Below are positions 21,756 to 30,535 of a stretch of DNA of 64,000 bases, in pieces; the first letter of the stretch is position 1; the number at the start of each line of letters is the position of its first letter. Location of the stretch: positions 1-64,000 of the forward strand of contig NZ_CP045417.1 in NCBI RefSeq assembly GCF_009363755.1, written 5' to 3'. The notes beneath the pieces were generated by a model that was not told the DNA's origin, did not search any database, and saw nothing but the letters and a program-made list of their open reading frames with translations. The translations under genes and the position numbers were made by a program. The DNA is from Halomonas sp. THAF5a (lineage in GTDB: Bacteria > Pseudomonadota > Gammaproteobacteria > Pseudomonadales > Halomonadaceae).

Positions 21756-21800
21756 CGAAGTAAGCGTTCACGCTACCCTTTCTTCAAGCTCGTTCGAGCG

Positions 21801-22475
21801 TCAGGCGGGCGTCAACCGCTCCACGCCCTGCTCGCCGCCGAGCAGCAGTAGGTCCGCGCCCCGGGCGGCGAAGAGCCCGTTGGTGACCACCCCCACGATA
21901 GCGTTGATCCGCGCCTCCATGGCGACCGGGTCCTCGATCATGAACTCGAAGCAGTCGAGGATCTGGTTGCCGTTGTCGGTGACCACGCCCTGGCGGTAGA
22001 CCGGGTCGGCGCCCAGCTTGACCAGCTCGCGGGCCACGTAGGAGCGCGCCATGGGGATCACCTCGACCGGCAGCGGGAAGTCGCCCAGGGTCGCGACCTT
22101 CTTCGAGGCGTCGGCGATGCAGACGAAGCGCTCGGCGCAGGCGGCGACGATCTTCTCGCGGGTCAGGGCCGCGCCGCCGCCCTTGATCATGTGGAGGTGA
22201 GCGTTCACTTCGTCGGCGCCGTCGACATAGACCGGCACGGTGCCCACCTCGTTGAGCTCGAAGCACTCGATGCCGTGGCCGCGCAGACGCTCGGCGCTGG
22301 CCTCGGAGCTCGCCACGGCGCCGCGGAAGTCGCCGCGCAGGCCGGCCAGCCGGTCGATGAAGCGGTTCGCGGTGGAGCCGGTACCGACGCCGATCACGCT
22401 GTCACGGCCGAGGTGCGGGCGGATCTCGTCGATGGCGGCGGCGGCCACCGCGTCCTTGAGTTCGTCCTGGGTCAT
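21801..22475 (-). CDS. rpiA: Ribose-5-phosphate isomerase A
   Basis: RpiA interconverts ribose-5-phosphate and ribulose-5-phosphate in the pentose phosphate pathway. The 224-aa product starts [10 protein letters not shown], as in E. coli, and shows [15 protein letters not shown] (phosphate loop), [25 protein letters not shown] and [12 protein letters not shown]. An upstream in-frame ATG at 22502 is less likely. The gene is divergent from ilvA, a common gammaproteobacterial pairing, and its 3' end faces the MITE-like element and waaA. Confidence 0.97.
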   Translation of the reverse strand: MTQDELKDAVAAAAIDEIRPHLGRDSVIGVGTGSTANRFIDRLAGLRGDFRGAVASSEASAERLRGHGIECFELNEVGTVPVYVDGADEVNAHLHMIKGGGAALTREKIVAACAERFVCIADASKKVATLGDFPLPVEVIPMARSYVARELVKLGADPVYRQGVVTDNGNQILDCFEFMIEDPVAMEARINAIVGVVTNGLFAARGADLLLLGGEQGVERLTPA

Positions 22476-22624
22476 GTCGGGCTCGCTGTCTGATGGGGCC
22501 AAAGGGCGTCATTATAGGCCATGGCGCCGCTGGGTGCTGGACGCCGCGGCCGCGGGAATGCTACCAATACGGGTTCCTCGCGGCGCCGCCCATGGCGCCC
22601 TCGCGTCACTTCTGGGATATCAGG

Positions 22625-24139
22625 ATGCTCGAAGCTACCGTCAAGAAGATTCTCCAGGCCCGGGTCTACGAGGCCGCCCGGGAAACCCCCATCTCGCCGG
22701 CCCCCTTCCTTTCCCGTCGCTTCAACAACCAGATCCTGATCAAGCGCGAGGACCTCCAGCCGGTCTACTCCTTCAAGATCCGCGGCGCCTACAACAAGAT
22801 GGCGCAGCTCTCCGACGAGCAGAAGGCCAAGGGCGTGATCGCCGCCTCGGCGGGCAATCACGCCCAGGGGCTGGCCATGGCGGCGAAGCTGATGGGCGTC
22901 AAGGCGGTGATCGTCATGCCGCGCATCACGCCGGAGATCAAGGTGGCCGCGGTGCGGGCGCGGGGCGCCAAGGTGGTGCTCAAGGGCGATGCCTTCGCCG
23001 AGGCCGCGGCCCATGCCCAGGAGCTGATCGCCGAGCACGGCTACACCTATATCCCGCCCTTCGACGATCTCGACGTCATCGCGGGCCAGGGCACCATCGC
23101 GGTGGAGATCCTGCGCCAGCACGGCGGGGCGATCGACGCCATCTTCGTGCCGGTGGGCGGCGGCGGCCTGATTGCCGGCGTGGCGGCCTACGTCAAGTAC
23201 CTGCGCCCCGAGATCAAGGTGATCGGCGTGGAGTCCGAGGACAGCGCCTGCCTCAAGGCGGCCCTGGCGGCGGGCGATCGCGTGGTGCTGGACCAGGTCG
23301 GCGTCTTCGCCGAGGGGGTCGCCGTGTCGCAGATCGGCGAGGCGCCCTTCGCCGTGATGCGTGGCCTGATCGACGACGTCATCACCGTCAACACCGACGA
23401 GATGTGTGCGGCGGTCAAGGACATCTTCGAGGACACCCGGGCGGTCTCCGAGACCTCCGGCGCGCTGTCGCTCGCCGGACTCAAGAAGTACATCCAGCAG
23501 ACCGGCGCCGAGCACGAGACCCTGGTCTGCATCAATTCCGGGGCCAACACCAACTTCGATCGCCTGCAGCACATCGCCGAGCGCACCGAGCTCGGCGAGC
23601 AGCGCGAGGCGATCCTCGCCGTGACCATCCCCGAGAAGCCGGGCAGCTTCAAGAAGTTCTGCCGCACCATCGGCAAGCGCATGGTCACCGAGTTCAACTA
23701 TCGCTACGCGGAGCCCGAGCAGGCTCACATCTTCGTCGGCGTGCAGGTGAAGCCCGGCGGCGAGGATCGCCAGGCGGTGATCGACCGGCTGCGCGATGCC
23801 GGCTACCCGGTGGAGGACCTCACCGACAACGAGCTGGCCAAGCTGCATATCCGCCACCTGGGCGGCGGCCGCCCCAAGGAGCAGTTCGAGGAAGAGGTCT
23901 ATCGCTTCGAGTTCCCGGAGCGCCCCGGCGCGCTGATGAACTTCCTCACCCACCTGCCCCAGGACTGGAACATCTCGCTGTTCCACTACCGCAATCACGG
24001 CGCCGCCTATGGCCGGGTGCTGGTCGGCATGCAGGTGCCCAATGGTGACCGCCGCCACGTCGAGGGCTACTTCGACGAGATCGGCTATCGCTACTGGAAG
24101 GAGAGCGACAACCCGGCCTATCGGCTCTTCATGGCCTGA
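22625..24139 (+). CDS. ilvA: Threonine ammonia-lyase (biosynthetic)
   Basis: IlvA is the PLP-dependent enzyme converting threonine to 2-oxobutanoate, the committed step to isoleucine. The 504-aa protein has the PLP-lysine motif YSFKIRGAYNKM, SAGNHAQGLAMAA and the PLP-phosphate loop VPVGGGGLIAGVAAYVKYL. Two ACT-like regulatory domains follow (about 325-410 and 420-504; LAVTIPEKPGSFKKFCRT and FEFPERPGALMNFL), so feedback regulation by isoleucine is expected. The ATG at 22625 gives the usual start; longer upstream reading frame is excluded because it runs into the rpiA start region. Confidence 0.97.
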   Translation: MLEATVKKILQARVYEAARETPISPAPFLSRRFNNQILIKREDLQPVYSFKIRGAYNKMAQLSDEQKAKGVIAASAGNHAQGLAMAAKLMGVKAVIVMPRITPEIKVAAVRARGAKVVLKGDAFAEAAAHAQELIAEHGYTYIPPFDDLDVIAGQGTIAVEILRQHGGAIDAIFVPVGGGGLIAGVAAYVKYLRPEIKVIGVESEDSACLKAALAAGDRVVLDQVGVFAEGVAVSQIGEAPFAVMRGLIDDVITVNTDEMCAAVKDIFEDTRAVSETSGALSLAGLKKYIQQTGAEHETLVCINSGANTNFDRLQHIAERTELGEQREAILAVTIPEKPGSFKKFCRTIGKRMVTEFNYRYAEPEQAHIFVGVQVKPGGEDRQAVIDRLRDAGYPVEDLTDNELAKLHIRHLGGGRPKEQFEEEVYRFEFPERPGALMNFLTHLPQDWNISLFHYRNHGAAYGRVLVGMQVPNGDRRHVEGYFDEIGYRYWKESDNPAYRLFMA

Positions 24140-24241
24140 GGGCCGGGCGAAGCGGCGAGACACGGCCAGAAGTGAGCGCTGACTCACCGCGCGGTCTCGG
24201 TCATGCAAGTGTTTCGATATGTATCGTAGTGAGAGCGCCGG

Positions 24242-24271
24242 TTGCCATGCGTAAGCTCGAGGCTCTATAGT
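24242..24271 (+). promoter_or_regulatory. Candidate sigma-70 promoter for the 31-aa peptide gene
   Basis: TTGCCA (24242-24247) and TATAGT (24266-24271) are separated by 18 bp, about 87 bp upstream of the ATG at 24358. The intervening leader is not coding. Confidence 0.45.
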
Positions 24272-24357
24272 CTCGCGAGTGTCATCGCCGTCGCGGTGAT
24301 ATCGTTACCCTCTTCACCCCGGACCGATGCGGTCCCGTCTCCTTGGAGTCCATTACA

Positions 24358-24453
24358 ATGAAGCGCAAGCCCGATCTGGTCATGGCACTGGTGCTGGTCT
24401 TTGGCATCGGGATCGTGGCCACCGGCTACGCCCAGGCGCTGGCGGGCGGCTGA
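24358..24453 (+). CDS. Small single-span membrane peptide (31 aa)
   Basis: A short gene with a GGAG ribosome-binding site nine bases before its ATG, its own candidate promoter and a strong hairpin downstream. The product starts MKRKPDLVMALVLVFGIGIV and continues with a short ATGYAQALAGG tail. A positively charged start followed by one hydrophobic helix (about residues 7-23) predicts an inner-membrane, N-in peptide. I recall similar short peptides in marine gammaproteobacteria but cannot verify this. No function can be assigned. It sits between ilvA and the convergent 5-FCL gene. Confidence 0.7.
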   Translation: MKRKPDLVMALVLVFGIGIVATGYAQALAGG

Positions 24454-24499
24454 GGCCCGCGCTGCAGAGCGGCCATCGCCCTGCCCGCTCCCGCCCGAT

Positions 24500-24533
24500 G
24501 ACGACGGCCGATGCTTACGCATCGGCCGTCGTC
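24500..24533. terminator. Bidirectional hairpin terminator
   Basis: A perfect 15-bp stem (GACGACGGCCGATGC) with a TTAC loop lies between the small peptide gene and the convergent 5-FCL gene. A real T-run is lacking, so the strength is uncertain. Confidence 0.7.
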
Positions 24534-24576
24534 GTTGATGGCGCCCGGCGCCGGCGGACGCCATGCCGGGAGGGCC

Positions 24577-25209
24577 TCAGGGGCGGAGCACGCGGGCGTC
24601 GCTGACGATGGCGTCCAGCGGCACGTCCCAGGGCGCCGCCGGCAGGCGCGCGACGCGCTGGCCGTCATGGGCCAGGCCGATCAGCCGCGGGCGCGGTCCC
24701 GGACGGCGGGTGAAGGCCAGGGTGCGGTCGTAGAAGCCGCCGCCCATGCCGATGCGCTGGCCGTGATCATCGAAGCCCACCAGCGGCAGCAGGATCAGGT
24801 CCAGCGCCCAGGCCGGGGTGCGCCGGGCGCGGTGCGCCCCGTACCGGGTCTCGGGCTCGGGAATGCCGAAGCGGTTGGCCACCATGGGCGTGCCGGCATG
24901 GTAGTGCACGAACCACAGCCGGTTGTCGCAGAGCGGCTTCAGGACCGGCAGGTGGACGCGGCTGCCGCGGCGCTCGAGCCAGTCGATCAGCGGGGTGGGA
25001 TCGATCTCGCCGTCGTTGGGCAGGTAGAGGGCCACGCGGCGGGCGCGCTGGAGTTCGGGGAGACGGCGCAGGCGACGGCAGAGTCGCTCCGCGGCCTCGC
25101 GGCGCTGACGGGACGAGAGTTCGCGGCGGCGGCGACGCAGTTCGCGTCTCAGCCGGCGACGCTCATCGTCGGAAGGGGTGGGTGCGGCGATATCCTGCAT
25201 GGTGGTCAT
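24577..25209 (-). CDS. 5-formyltetrahydrofolate cyclo-ligase
   Basis: This ygfA/fau-type enzyme converts 5-formyl-THF to 5,10-methenyl-THF using ATP. The 210-aa product has RLRRELRRRRRELSSRQR at the N-terminus, RRVALYLPNDGEIDPTPLI, and the family signature LPLVGFDDHGQRIGMGGGFYDRTL followed by LIGLAHDGQRV. Starts at ATG 25209 or 25200 are both possible. It lies directly downstream of the 6S RNA gene, as in E. coli ssrS-ygfA, so the two are probably co-transcribed. Confidence 0.93.
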   Translation of the reverse strand: MTTMQDIAAPTPSDDERRRLRRELRRRRRELSSRQRREAAERLCRRLRRLPELQRARRVALYLPNDGEIDPTPLIDWLERRGSRVHLPVLKPLCDNRLWFVHYHAGTPMVANRFGIPEPETRYGAHRARRTPAWALDLILLPLVGFDDHGQRIGMGGGFYDRTLAFTRRPGPRPRLIGLAHDGQRVARLPAAPWDVPLDAIVSDARVLRP

Positions 25210-25216
25210 GTCGGAT

Positions 25217-25402
25217 CGGAGTTCCCCAGAGTGCCGCTGTCGTTCTGGCCCTTGAACCCATTGGTTCAAGGTGGGTGGCCGCAGCCGAACCGTCAGGCTT
25301 TCCGACGCACGGACGTGCACACGGGTTCGGCTAGCTTTGGCCCCCTGGGTACTGCGCATAGGCTCGAGGGACTATAACGACTGGCCAACACCCCAGGGAA
25401 CC
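25217..25402 (-). ncRNA. ssrS: 6S RNA
   Basis: 6S RNA binds the sigma-70 holoenzyme and down-regulates transcription in stationary phase. The minus strand between zapA and the 5-FCL gene is the canonical ssrS position. The ends pair (GTTCCCTGGGGTG near 25401-25389 with CACTCTGGGGAAC near 25233-25221, 13 consecutive pairs counting G-U). The conserved 3' block CACCTTGAACCAATGGGTTC, close to the E. coli sequence, is present near 25275-25256. About 186 nt; ends are approximate. Confidence 0.92.
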
Positions 25403-25455
25403 ACCTCAGTCTACCAGAGGCCGGGGCCGGGCCAAAGCGGGGAATGCGTCCCGGC

Positions 25456-25755
25456 TCAGCGGCCGGGGACGGCGTCCAGCGCCTTCTCGAGGCGGGCGGT
25501 GAGCGCGTTGAGGCTCTCCTCCCCGGCGCGCTGGTCGTCGAGGGTCTCGAGCAGCTCGTGGGCGATGTTGAGCGCCGCCATGATGGCGATCTTCTCGCGG
25601 TCGACCACCCGGCCCTGGGCGTGGATGCCCTGCATGGCGCGATCGAGGTAGCGGGCGGCCCGCTCCAGCTTGTCCTGCTCCTCGGGCGGGCAGGCGATGG
25701 AGTAGGAGCGCTCCAGGAGGGTGATCTCGGTGGTCGGCCGTGTCGGCTCGGTCAT
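25456..25755 (-). CDS. zapA: Cell division protein ZapA
   Basis: ZapA bundles FtsZ protofilaments at the division ring. The 99-aa product has ITLLERSYSIACPPEEQDKL at the N-terminus, then DRAMQGIHAQGRVVDREKIAIMAALNIAHELL, including the conserved ALNI core, and a C-terminal coiled coil. The ATG at 25755 has GGAG seven bases upstream; an upstream TTG in frame is less likely. It precedes ssrS and 5-FCL on the same strand and is divergent from ygfB. Confidence 0.93.
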   Translation of the reverse strand: MTEPTRPTTEITLLERSYSIACPPEEQDKLERAARYLDRAMQGIHAQGRVVDREKIAIMAALNIAHELLETLDDQRAGEESLNALTARLEKALDAVPGR

Positions 25756-25916
25756 GGCAGGCTCCGGCAAGGGCCAGTGGCAGCGGGGGCGCAGCGGGTG
25801 CGCGTCATGCAGGGTCGATGCGTTAACATCGAGGCCTGAAGCGAAACCCAGTCACTATAAGAGAGCCGTTTGCGGGCGGTCAACGCGCCCGCCGGCTCCC
25901 CCAGCGGAACCTTGCC

Positions 25917-26495
25917 ATGTCACTGATCAACGAGCGCCAGGACTTCTCCACCATCGCCGATACCTTCCTGCTCCACGGCAGCATGCAGTCGCCGGCCTTC
26001 CTCGACGGTCGCCTCTGCGCCTCCCTCGCCCTGCATGACCTCACCCCCGAGGCCTGGCTGGAGGAGGTCTGCCTGAGCCTGGGCGTCGAGCAGCCGCGCG
26101 ACGAGGCCAGCGCCGAGCGCCTGCTGGGCTGGCGCCGCCAGACCCTCGAGGCGCTGTCGGCCGCCGAGCTCAACCTCGAGCCGCTGCTGCCCGACGAGCT
26201 GTTCTCGCTGGCCGAGCGCGCCCAGGGCCTTCAGGAGTGGACCCTGGGCTTCCTCGAGGTGGTGGCCGACGCCGGCGACGCCCCGCGGCGCGACTGGTCG
26301 CCGGCCCTGCGCGAGGCCATCGAGGACCTCGCGGGCCTGGCCTCCATCGAGACCGACCTCGAGGACAGCGCCGAGAACGAGAACGACCTCTTCGCCCTCA
26401 CCGAGCATGCGCGCATGGCCGCCATGCTGCTCTACACCGAGCAGCATCCCGGCAAGCCCCAGGTCGAGCAGGTCGACGAGCCGACCCAGCACTGA
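25917..26495 (+). CDS. ygfB: UPF0149 family protein YgfB
   Basis: A 192-aa all-helical acidic protein of the YgfB/YecA family: DTFLLHGSMQSPAFLDGRLCA near the N-terminus, ELFSLAERAQGLQEWTLGFL in the middle and ETDLEDSAENENDLFALTEHAR near the end. In Pseudomonas YgfB has been linked to beta-lactamase regulation; here the function is not established. It opens the ygfB-pepP-ubiH-ubiI cluster seen in E. coli and Pseudomonas, 33 bp before pepP. Confidence 0.92.
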   Translation: MSLINERQDFSTIADTFLLHGSMQSPAFLDGRLCASLALHDLTPEAWLEEVCLSLGVEQPRDEASAERLLGWRRQTLEALSAAELNLEPLLPDELFSLAERAQGLQEWTLGFLEVVADAGDAPRRDWSPALREAIEDLAGLASIETDLEDSAENENDLFALTEHARMAAMLLYTEQHPGKPQVEQVDEPTQH

Positions 26496-26528
26496 GCCGC
26501 CGCCCCACCCCGCCACCGAGGAGCCGTG

Positions 26529-27866
26529 ATGTCCCCCGAGACCCTGCCCCGCCCCGCGCCGATCGCCGTTGATGAGTACCGCGCGCGGCGCCGTGCCCTG
26601 ATGGCCGAGCTGCCCGCCGGCAGCGCCGTGCTGCTGCCGGGGGCCTCGCTGGTCACCCGCTCGCGCGACAGCGAGTTCCCCTTCCGGCAGGACAGCGACG
26701 TTCACTACCTGACCGGCTTTCCCGAGCCCGAGGCGCTGCTGGTGCTGCTGCCGGGTCGCGAGGCCGGCGAGAGCGTGCTGTTCTGCCAGGACCGCGACCC
26801 GGCGATGGAGGCCTGGACCGGCCGGCGCCTGGGGGCCGAGGGCGCGGTGCGCGAGCACGGCGTCGACGAGGCCTTCGAGAACGCCGAGCGCGACGAGCGC
26901 CTGGCCCCGCTGCTGGAGGGTCGCGAGACCCTCTTCCTGCCGCTGGATGACGCCGGTGCCCTGGCGCTCGCCGAGGAGGTGCGCGGCGAGCTGGCGGCAC
27001 AGGCCCGCCGCGGGGGGGCGACGCCCGCGGCCTTCGCCGACGTCAGTGCGCTGATCCACGAGCAGCGCCTGATCAAGAGCCCGGCGGAACTCGCGCTCTT
27101 GCGCCACGCCGGGGCGATCTCCGCCCGGGCCCAGGCGCGCGCCATGCGGGCCTGTCGCCCGGGGCTCATGGAGTTCCAGCTGCAGGCGGAGCTCGAGCAC
27201 GAGTTCCGCTGGCAGGGCGCCAGCGGCCCGGCCTACGCCAGCATCGTCGGTGGCGGCTCCCATGCCTGTGTGCTGCACTATCTCGAGAACGACGCCCCGC
27301 TGCGGGACGGCGAACTGGTGTTGGTCGACGCCGGCGCCGAGTTTGACCTCTATGCCGGCGACATCACCCGCACCTTCCCGGTGAACGGCCGCTTCACGGC
27401 CGCCCAGCGGGCCCTCTACGAGGTGGTGCTGGCGGCCCAGGAGCGCGCCGTCGCGGCGGTGCGCCCCGGCGCCACCCTGGCCTCGATCCATGCCGGCGTG
27501 GTGCGCGACCTGACCGCCGGGCTGATCGAGCTGGGGCTGCTGACCGGCGACGTCCAGGCGCGCATCGACGACGGCAGCTACCAGCGCTTCTACCTGCACT
27601 CGACCTCCCACTGGCTGGGGCTCGATGTGCACGACGTCGGTGCCTACCGCCAGGGGGGCCAACCGCGCCCCCTGCGTCCCGGCATGGTCCTCACCGTGGA
27701 ACCGGGTCTCTACGTGCCCGACGCCGAGGACCTTCCGGCGGCCTTCCGGGGCATCGGCATTCGTATCGAGGACGACGTGGCGGTCACCGCCGAGGGCAAC
27801 GAGGTGTTGACTGCCGACGTGCCCAAGCGGGTGGCCGATATCGAGGCCCTTATGGTCACGAAATGA
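26529..27866 (+). CDS. pepP: Xaa-Pro aminopeptidase PepP
   Basis: PepP is a cytosolic dinuclear-metal (Mn) M24B peptidase that removes N-terminal residues preceding proline. The 445-aa product has the N-terminal creatinase-like domain with SEFPFRQDSDVHYLTGFPEP and the catalytic pita-bread fold. Metal ligands are visible in LVLVDAGAEFDLYAGDITRTF, STSHWLGLDVHDVG, VLTVEPGLYVP and GIGIRIEDDV. The adjacent GTG (26526) and ATG (26529) both fit the GAGGAG site; ATG is preferred. Confidence 0.96.
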   Translation: MSPETLPRPAPIAVDEYRARRRALMAELPAGSAVLLPGASLVTRSRDSEFPFRQDSDVHYLTGFPEPEALLVLLPGREAGESVLFCQDRDPAMEAWTGRRLGAEGAVREHGVDEAFENAERDERLAPLLEGRETLFLPLDDAGALALAEEVRGELAAQARRGGATPAAFADVSALIHEQRLIKSPAELALLRHAGAISARAQARAMRACRPGLMEFQLQAELEHEFRWQGASGPAYASIVGGGSHACVLHYLENDAPLRDGELVLVDAGAEFDLYAGDITRTFPVNGRFTAAQRALYEVVLAAQERAVAAVRPGATLASIHAGVVRDLTAGLIELGLLTGDVQARIDDGSYQRFYLHSTSHWLGLDVHDVGAYRQGGQPRPLRPGMVLTVEPGLYVPDAEDLPAAFRGIGIRIEDDVAVTAEGNEVLTADVPKRVADIEALMVTK

Positions 27867-27931
27867 CCAGTCGATGGGAGGGCTTTCATGCCTTTATGTA
27901 ATGTACGTTACGAAATGGAGGGGCGGCGAGC

Positions 27932-29167
27932 ATGACGTCGACGCGGGAGGAGGCAGTCGCGGAACAGCGGGGCGAGCGAGTCGATATCGCCATCGTCGGC
28001 GGCGGCCTGGTGGGGGCCAGCCTGGGCTGCGCCCTGGCCGAGCGGATCGAGCGGACGGGGCTCAGGGTGGCGGTGATCGAGCCGGCGCCGCTGGATCGCC
28101 GGCTGGCCGAGCCCTGGCAACCGAGCTTCGACGCCCGGGCCAGCGCCATCGCCTGCGGCTCGGCCCGCCACTTCGCGCGCCTGGGCGTCTGGCAGGCCAT
28201 GGCCGAGCAGGCGGCGCCGATCCGCACCATCCACGTCAGCGAGCGGGGGCGGCTCGGCGTGACCCGGCTGCGGGCCGCGGAGCTCGGCGTCGAGGCGCTG
28301 GGGCACGTGGTGCCCAACGCCTGGATGGGGCGCGCCCTGCACGGCCGGCTCGGCGAGCTGCCGCTGGACTGGCACTGCCCGGCGAGGGTGGAGGGCATCG
28401 CGCCCGTCGCCGAGGGGCACCGGCTCACCCTCTCGGACGGCAGCGTGCTGGAGGCGGGCCTGACGGTGCTCGCCGACGGCGGGCGTTCGGGGCTCAAGGA
28501 GCGCCTGGGCATCGAAAGCCGCGAGCGGCCCTATGATCAGGTGGCGCTGATCGCCAGCGTCGAGGTCGGCCGTCCCCACGACGGCATCGCCTATGAGCGC
28601 TTCACCCCCGAGGGGCCCATCGCCCTGCTGCCCCTGCCGGGGCAGGCCATGGAGCTGGTCTGGACCCACGCCCGGGGCGAGGAGGCGCGGCGGCTGGCGC
28701 TCGCCGACGGCGACTTCCTGGCCGAGCTGCAGCGCGCCTTCGGCGATCGCGCTGGGCACTTCCGCCGGGTCGGTCGCCGCCACGCCTACCCGCTCTCGCT
28801 GGTGACGGCGCGGGAGACGGTGCGCCCGGGGCTGGCGGTGCTCGGCAACGCGGCCCACTCGCTGCACCCGGTGGCCGGCCAGGGCTTCAATCTGGCGCTG
28901 CGCGGGGTGATGGACCTGGTGGCGGCGATCGAGGCCGGCGGGGAGAGCGGCGAGGCGCCGGGGAGCGCGGCCGTGCTGCAGGACTTCGAGGCGCGCCGCG
29001 ACGGCGATCGCCAGGACGTCATCCGCTTCAGCGACGGCCTGATCCGGCTGTTCGGCCTCGACCATCCCGTGCTCTCCCACGCCCGGGCGGCGGGGCTCGT
29101 CGGCCTGAACCTGGTGGGGCCGCTGCGCCGCACCCTGGCCCGCCGGGCCATGGGGCTGGAACGCTAG
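27932..29167 (+). CDS. ubiH: 2-octaprenyl-6-methoxyphenol hydroxylase (UbiH)
   Basis: A FAD-dependent aromatic hydroxylase of ubiquinone synthesis. The 411-aa product has the dinucleotide-binding IAIVGGGLVGASLGCAL at about residues 19-35, the middle motif TVLADGGRSGLKERLGI (DG motif), and the second FAD motif AVLGNAAHSLHPVAGQGFNLALRG, all typical of the UbiH/UbiF/UbiI family. Ordering after pepP and before a second family member supports ubiH. GGAGG precedes the ATG at the right spacing. Confidence 0.93.
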   Translation: MTSTREEAVAEQRGERVDIAIVGGGLVGASLGCALAERIERTGLRVAVIEPAPLDRRLAEPWQPSFDARASAIACGSARHFARLGVWQAMAEQAAPIRTIHVSERGRLGVTRLRAAELGVEALGHVVPNAWMGRALHGRLGELPLDWHCPARVEGIAPVAEGHRLTLSDGSVLEAGLTVLADGGRSGLKERLGIESRERPYDQVALIASVEVGRPHDGIAYERFTPEGPIALLPLPGQAMELVWTHARGEEARRLALADGDFLAELQRAFGDRAGHFRRVGRRHAYPLSLVTARETVRPGLAVLGNAAHSLHPVAGQGFNLALRGVMDLVAAIEAGGESGEAPGSAAVLQDFEARRDGDRQDVIRFSDGLIRLFGLDHPVLSHARAAGLVGLNLVGPLRRTLARRAMGLER

Positions 29168-29251
29168 ACGTGACAACGAGGAGGATCCGGTGGAGAGGGA
29201 CGCAACAGGCCGCATGAACAGGCGGCGGGGCCATCATGAGGAGCAGACGCC

Positions 29252-30535
29252 ATGAGCGCAGAACCAAAGTCCGCACCAGGGGCGTTCGAGGCGATCATCG
29301 TCGGCGGCGGCATGGTGGGCGCGACCCTGGCCTGCCTGCTGGGCCGGGCCGGGATCACGGTGGCCCTGCTGGACGCCCGGGAGGCGCCCCTCGACGGGCA
29401 GGCCGTGGGCCGGGGCGCGCCCGGGATGCGGGTCAGCGCCCTGACCCCGGTCTCCCGCCAGCTGCTGGAGGGGTTGGGTGCCTGGCCGAGGATGACCGCG
29501 CGTCGGGTCAGCCCCTACCGCTTCATGCAGGTGTGGGACGGCGAGGGCAGCGGCGAGGTGACCTTCTCCGCGGACCAGGCCGGGGTGCCGGTACTCGGGC
29601 ACATCGTCGAGAACGACGTGACCCTGGCGGCCCTCGAGGCGTGCCTGGCGGAGCTGCCCACGGTCACCCTGCGCTACGGCGCCCGGGTGGCCGAGCTCGA
29701 GGCCGGGGACGAGACGGAGGGCGCGTCGCGCGCGGTGGTGCTGGAAGGTGGCGAGCGGCTCAGCGCCCCGCTGGTGGTGGCCGCGGACGGCGCCCGCTCG
29801 CCGCTGCGCGAGCGGGTCGGCATCGAGACCCGGGAGCGCGACACCGGCCAGGTGGCGGTGGTCACCACGGTGCGCACGGCCCGCGTGCACGGCGAGGTGG
29901 CGCGCCAGGTCTTCCTGCCGACGGGGCCCCTGGCCTTCCTGCCGCTCTCCGTCGAGGGCGATCGCCACCACTGCTCCATCGTCTGGTCGACGACGCCGGC
30001 GGAGGCCGAGCGCCTGACGTCGCTCTCCGCGCACGACCTGGGTCGGGCGCTGGGCGCGGCCCTGGAGCATCGCCTGGGCGAGGTGACGGTGGTCGACCGG
30101 GCCTTGGCGGTACCGCTGATCCAGCGTCACGCTCAGGCGTACGTGCGCCCGGGCTTCGCCCTGGTGGGGGATGCGGCGCACAGCATTCATCCGCTGGCGG
30201 GCCAGGGGGTGAACCTGGGGCTGATGGATGCCGCGGTGCTGGTCGAGGAGGTCATCGAGGGTCGCCGGCGGGGCCTCACGGCCGGCGATGCGACCCTGCT
30301 GGCCCGCTATGCCCGCCGGCGTCGCGGCGACAACGCCGCCATGCTGGCGCTGATGGACGGCTTCCGGCTGCTGTTCGGGGCGCGCCATCCGGCGCTGACC
30401 CTGGCGCGCAACCTGGGGCTCTCCGGGGTGGATCGGCTGGGGCCCCTCAAGCGGCTGCTGATGCAGCAGGCGACCGGCCATCGTGGCCGGCTGCCCGCCG
30501 CCTGTCGTCCGCTCAGCCGTCGCGACGCCGGCTGA
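29252..30535 (+). CDS. ubiI: UbiI-type FAD-dependent hydroxylase (VisC family)
   Basis: The 427-aa flavoprotein has AIIVGGGMVGATLACLLGRA near residues 14-33, VVAADGARSPLRERVGIETR and ALVGDAAHSIHPLAGQGVNLGLMD. The position directly after ubiH is that of ubiI/visC, which hydroxylates C5 of the ubiquinone precursor in E. coli. A short gap of 84 bp separates it from ubiH. The 3' end overlaps the end of convergent ctpA by 23 bp. Confidence 0.9.
   Translation: MSAEPKSAPGAFEAIIVGGGMVGATLACLLGRAGITVALLDAREAPLDGQAVGRGAPGMRVSALTPVSRQLLEGLGAWPRMTARRVSPYRFMQVWDGEGSGEVTFSADQAGVPVLGHIVENDVTLAALEACLAELPTVTLRYGARVAELEAGDETEGASRAVVLEGGERLSAPLVVAADGARSPLRERVGIETRERDTGQVAVVTTVRTARVHGEVARQVFLPTGPLAFLPLSVEGDRHHCSIVWSTTPAEAERLTSLSAHDLGRALGAALEHRLGEVTVVDRALAVPLIQRHAQAYVRPGFALVGDAAHSIHPLAGQGVNLGLMDAAVLVEEVIEGRRRGLTAGDATLLARYARRRRGDNAAMLALMDGFRLLFGARHPALTLARNLGLSGVDRLGPLKRLLMQQATGHRGRLPAACRPLSRRDAG

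Noticed and set aside
24265..24564. A 99-codon minus-strand frame opposite the small peptide gene
   Set aside because: Overlaps the promoter, peptide gene and terminator hairpin, has no start signal and contains basic low-complexity sequence.
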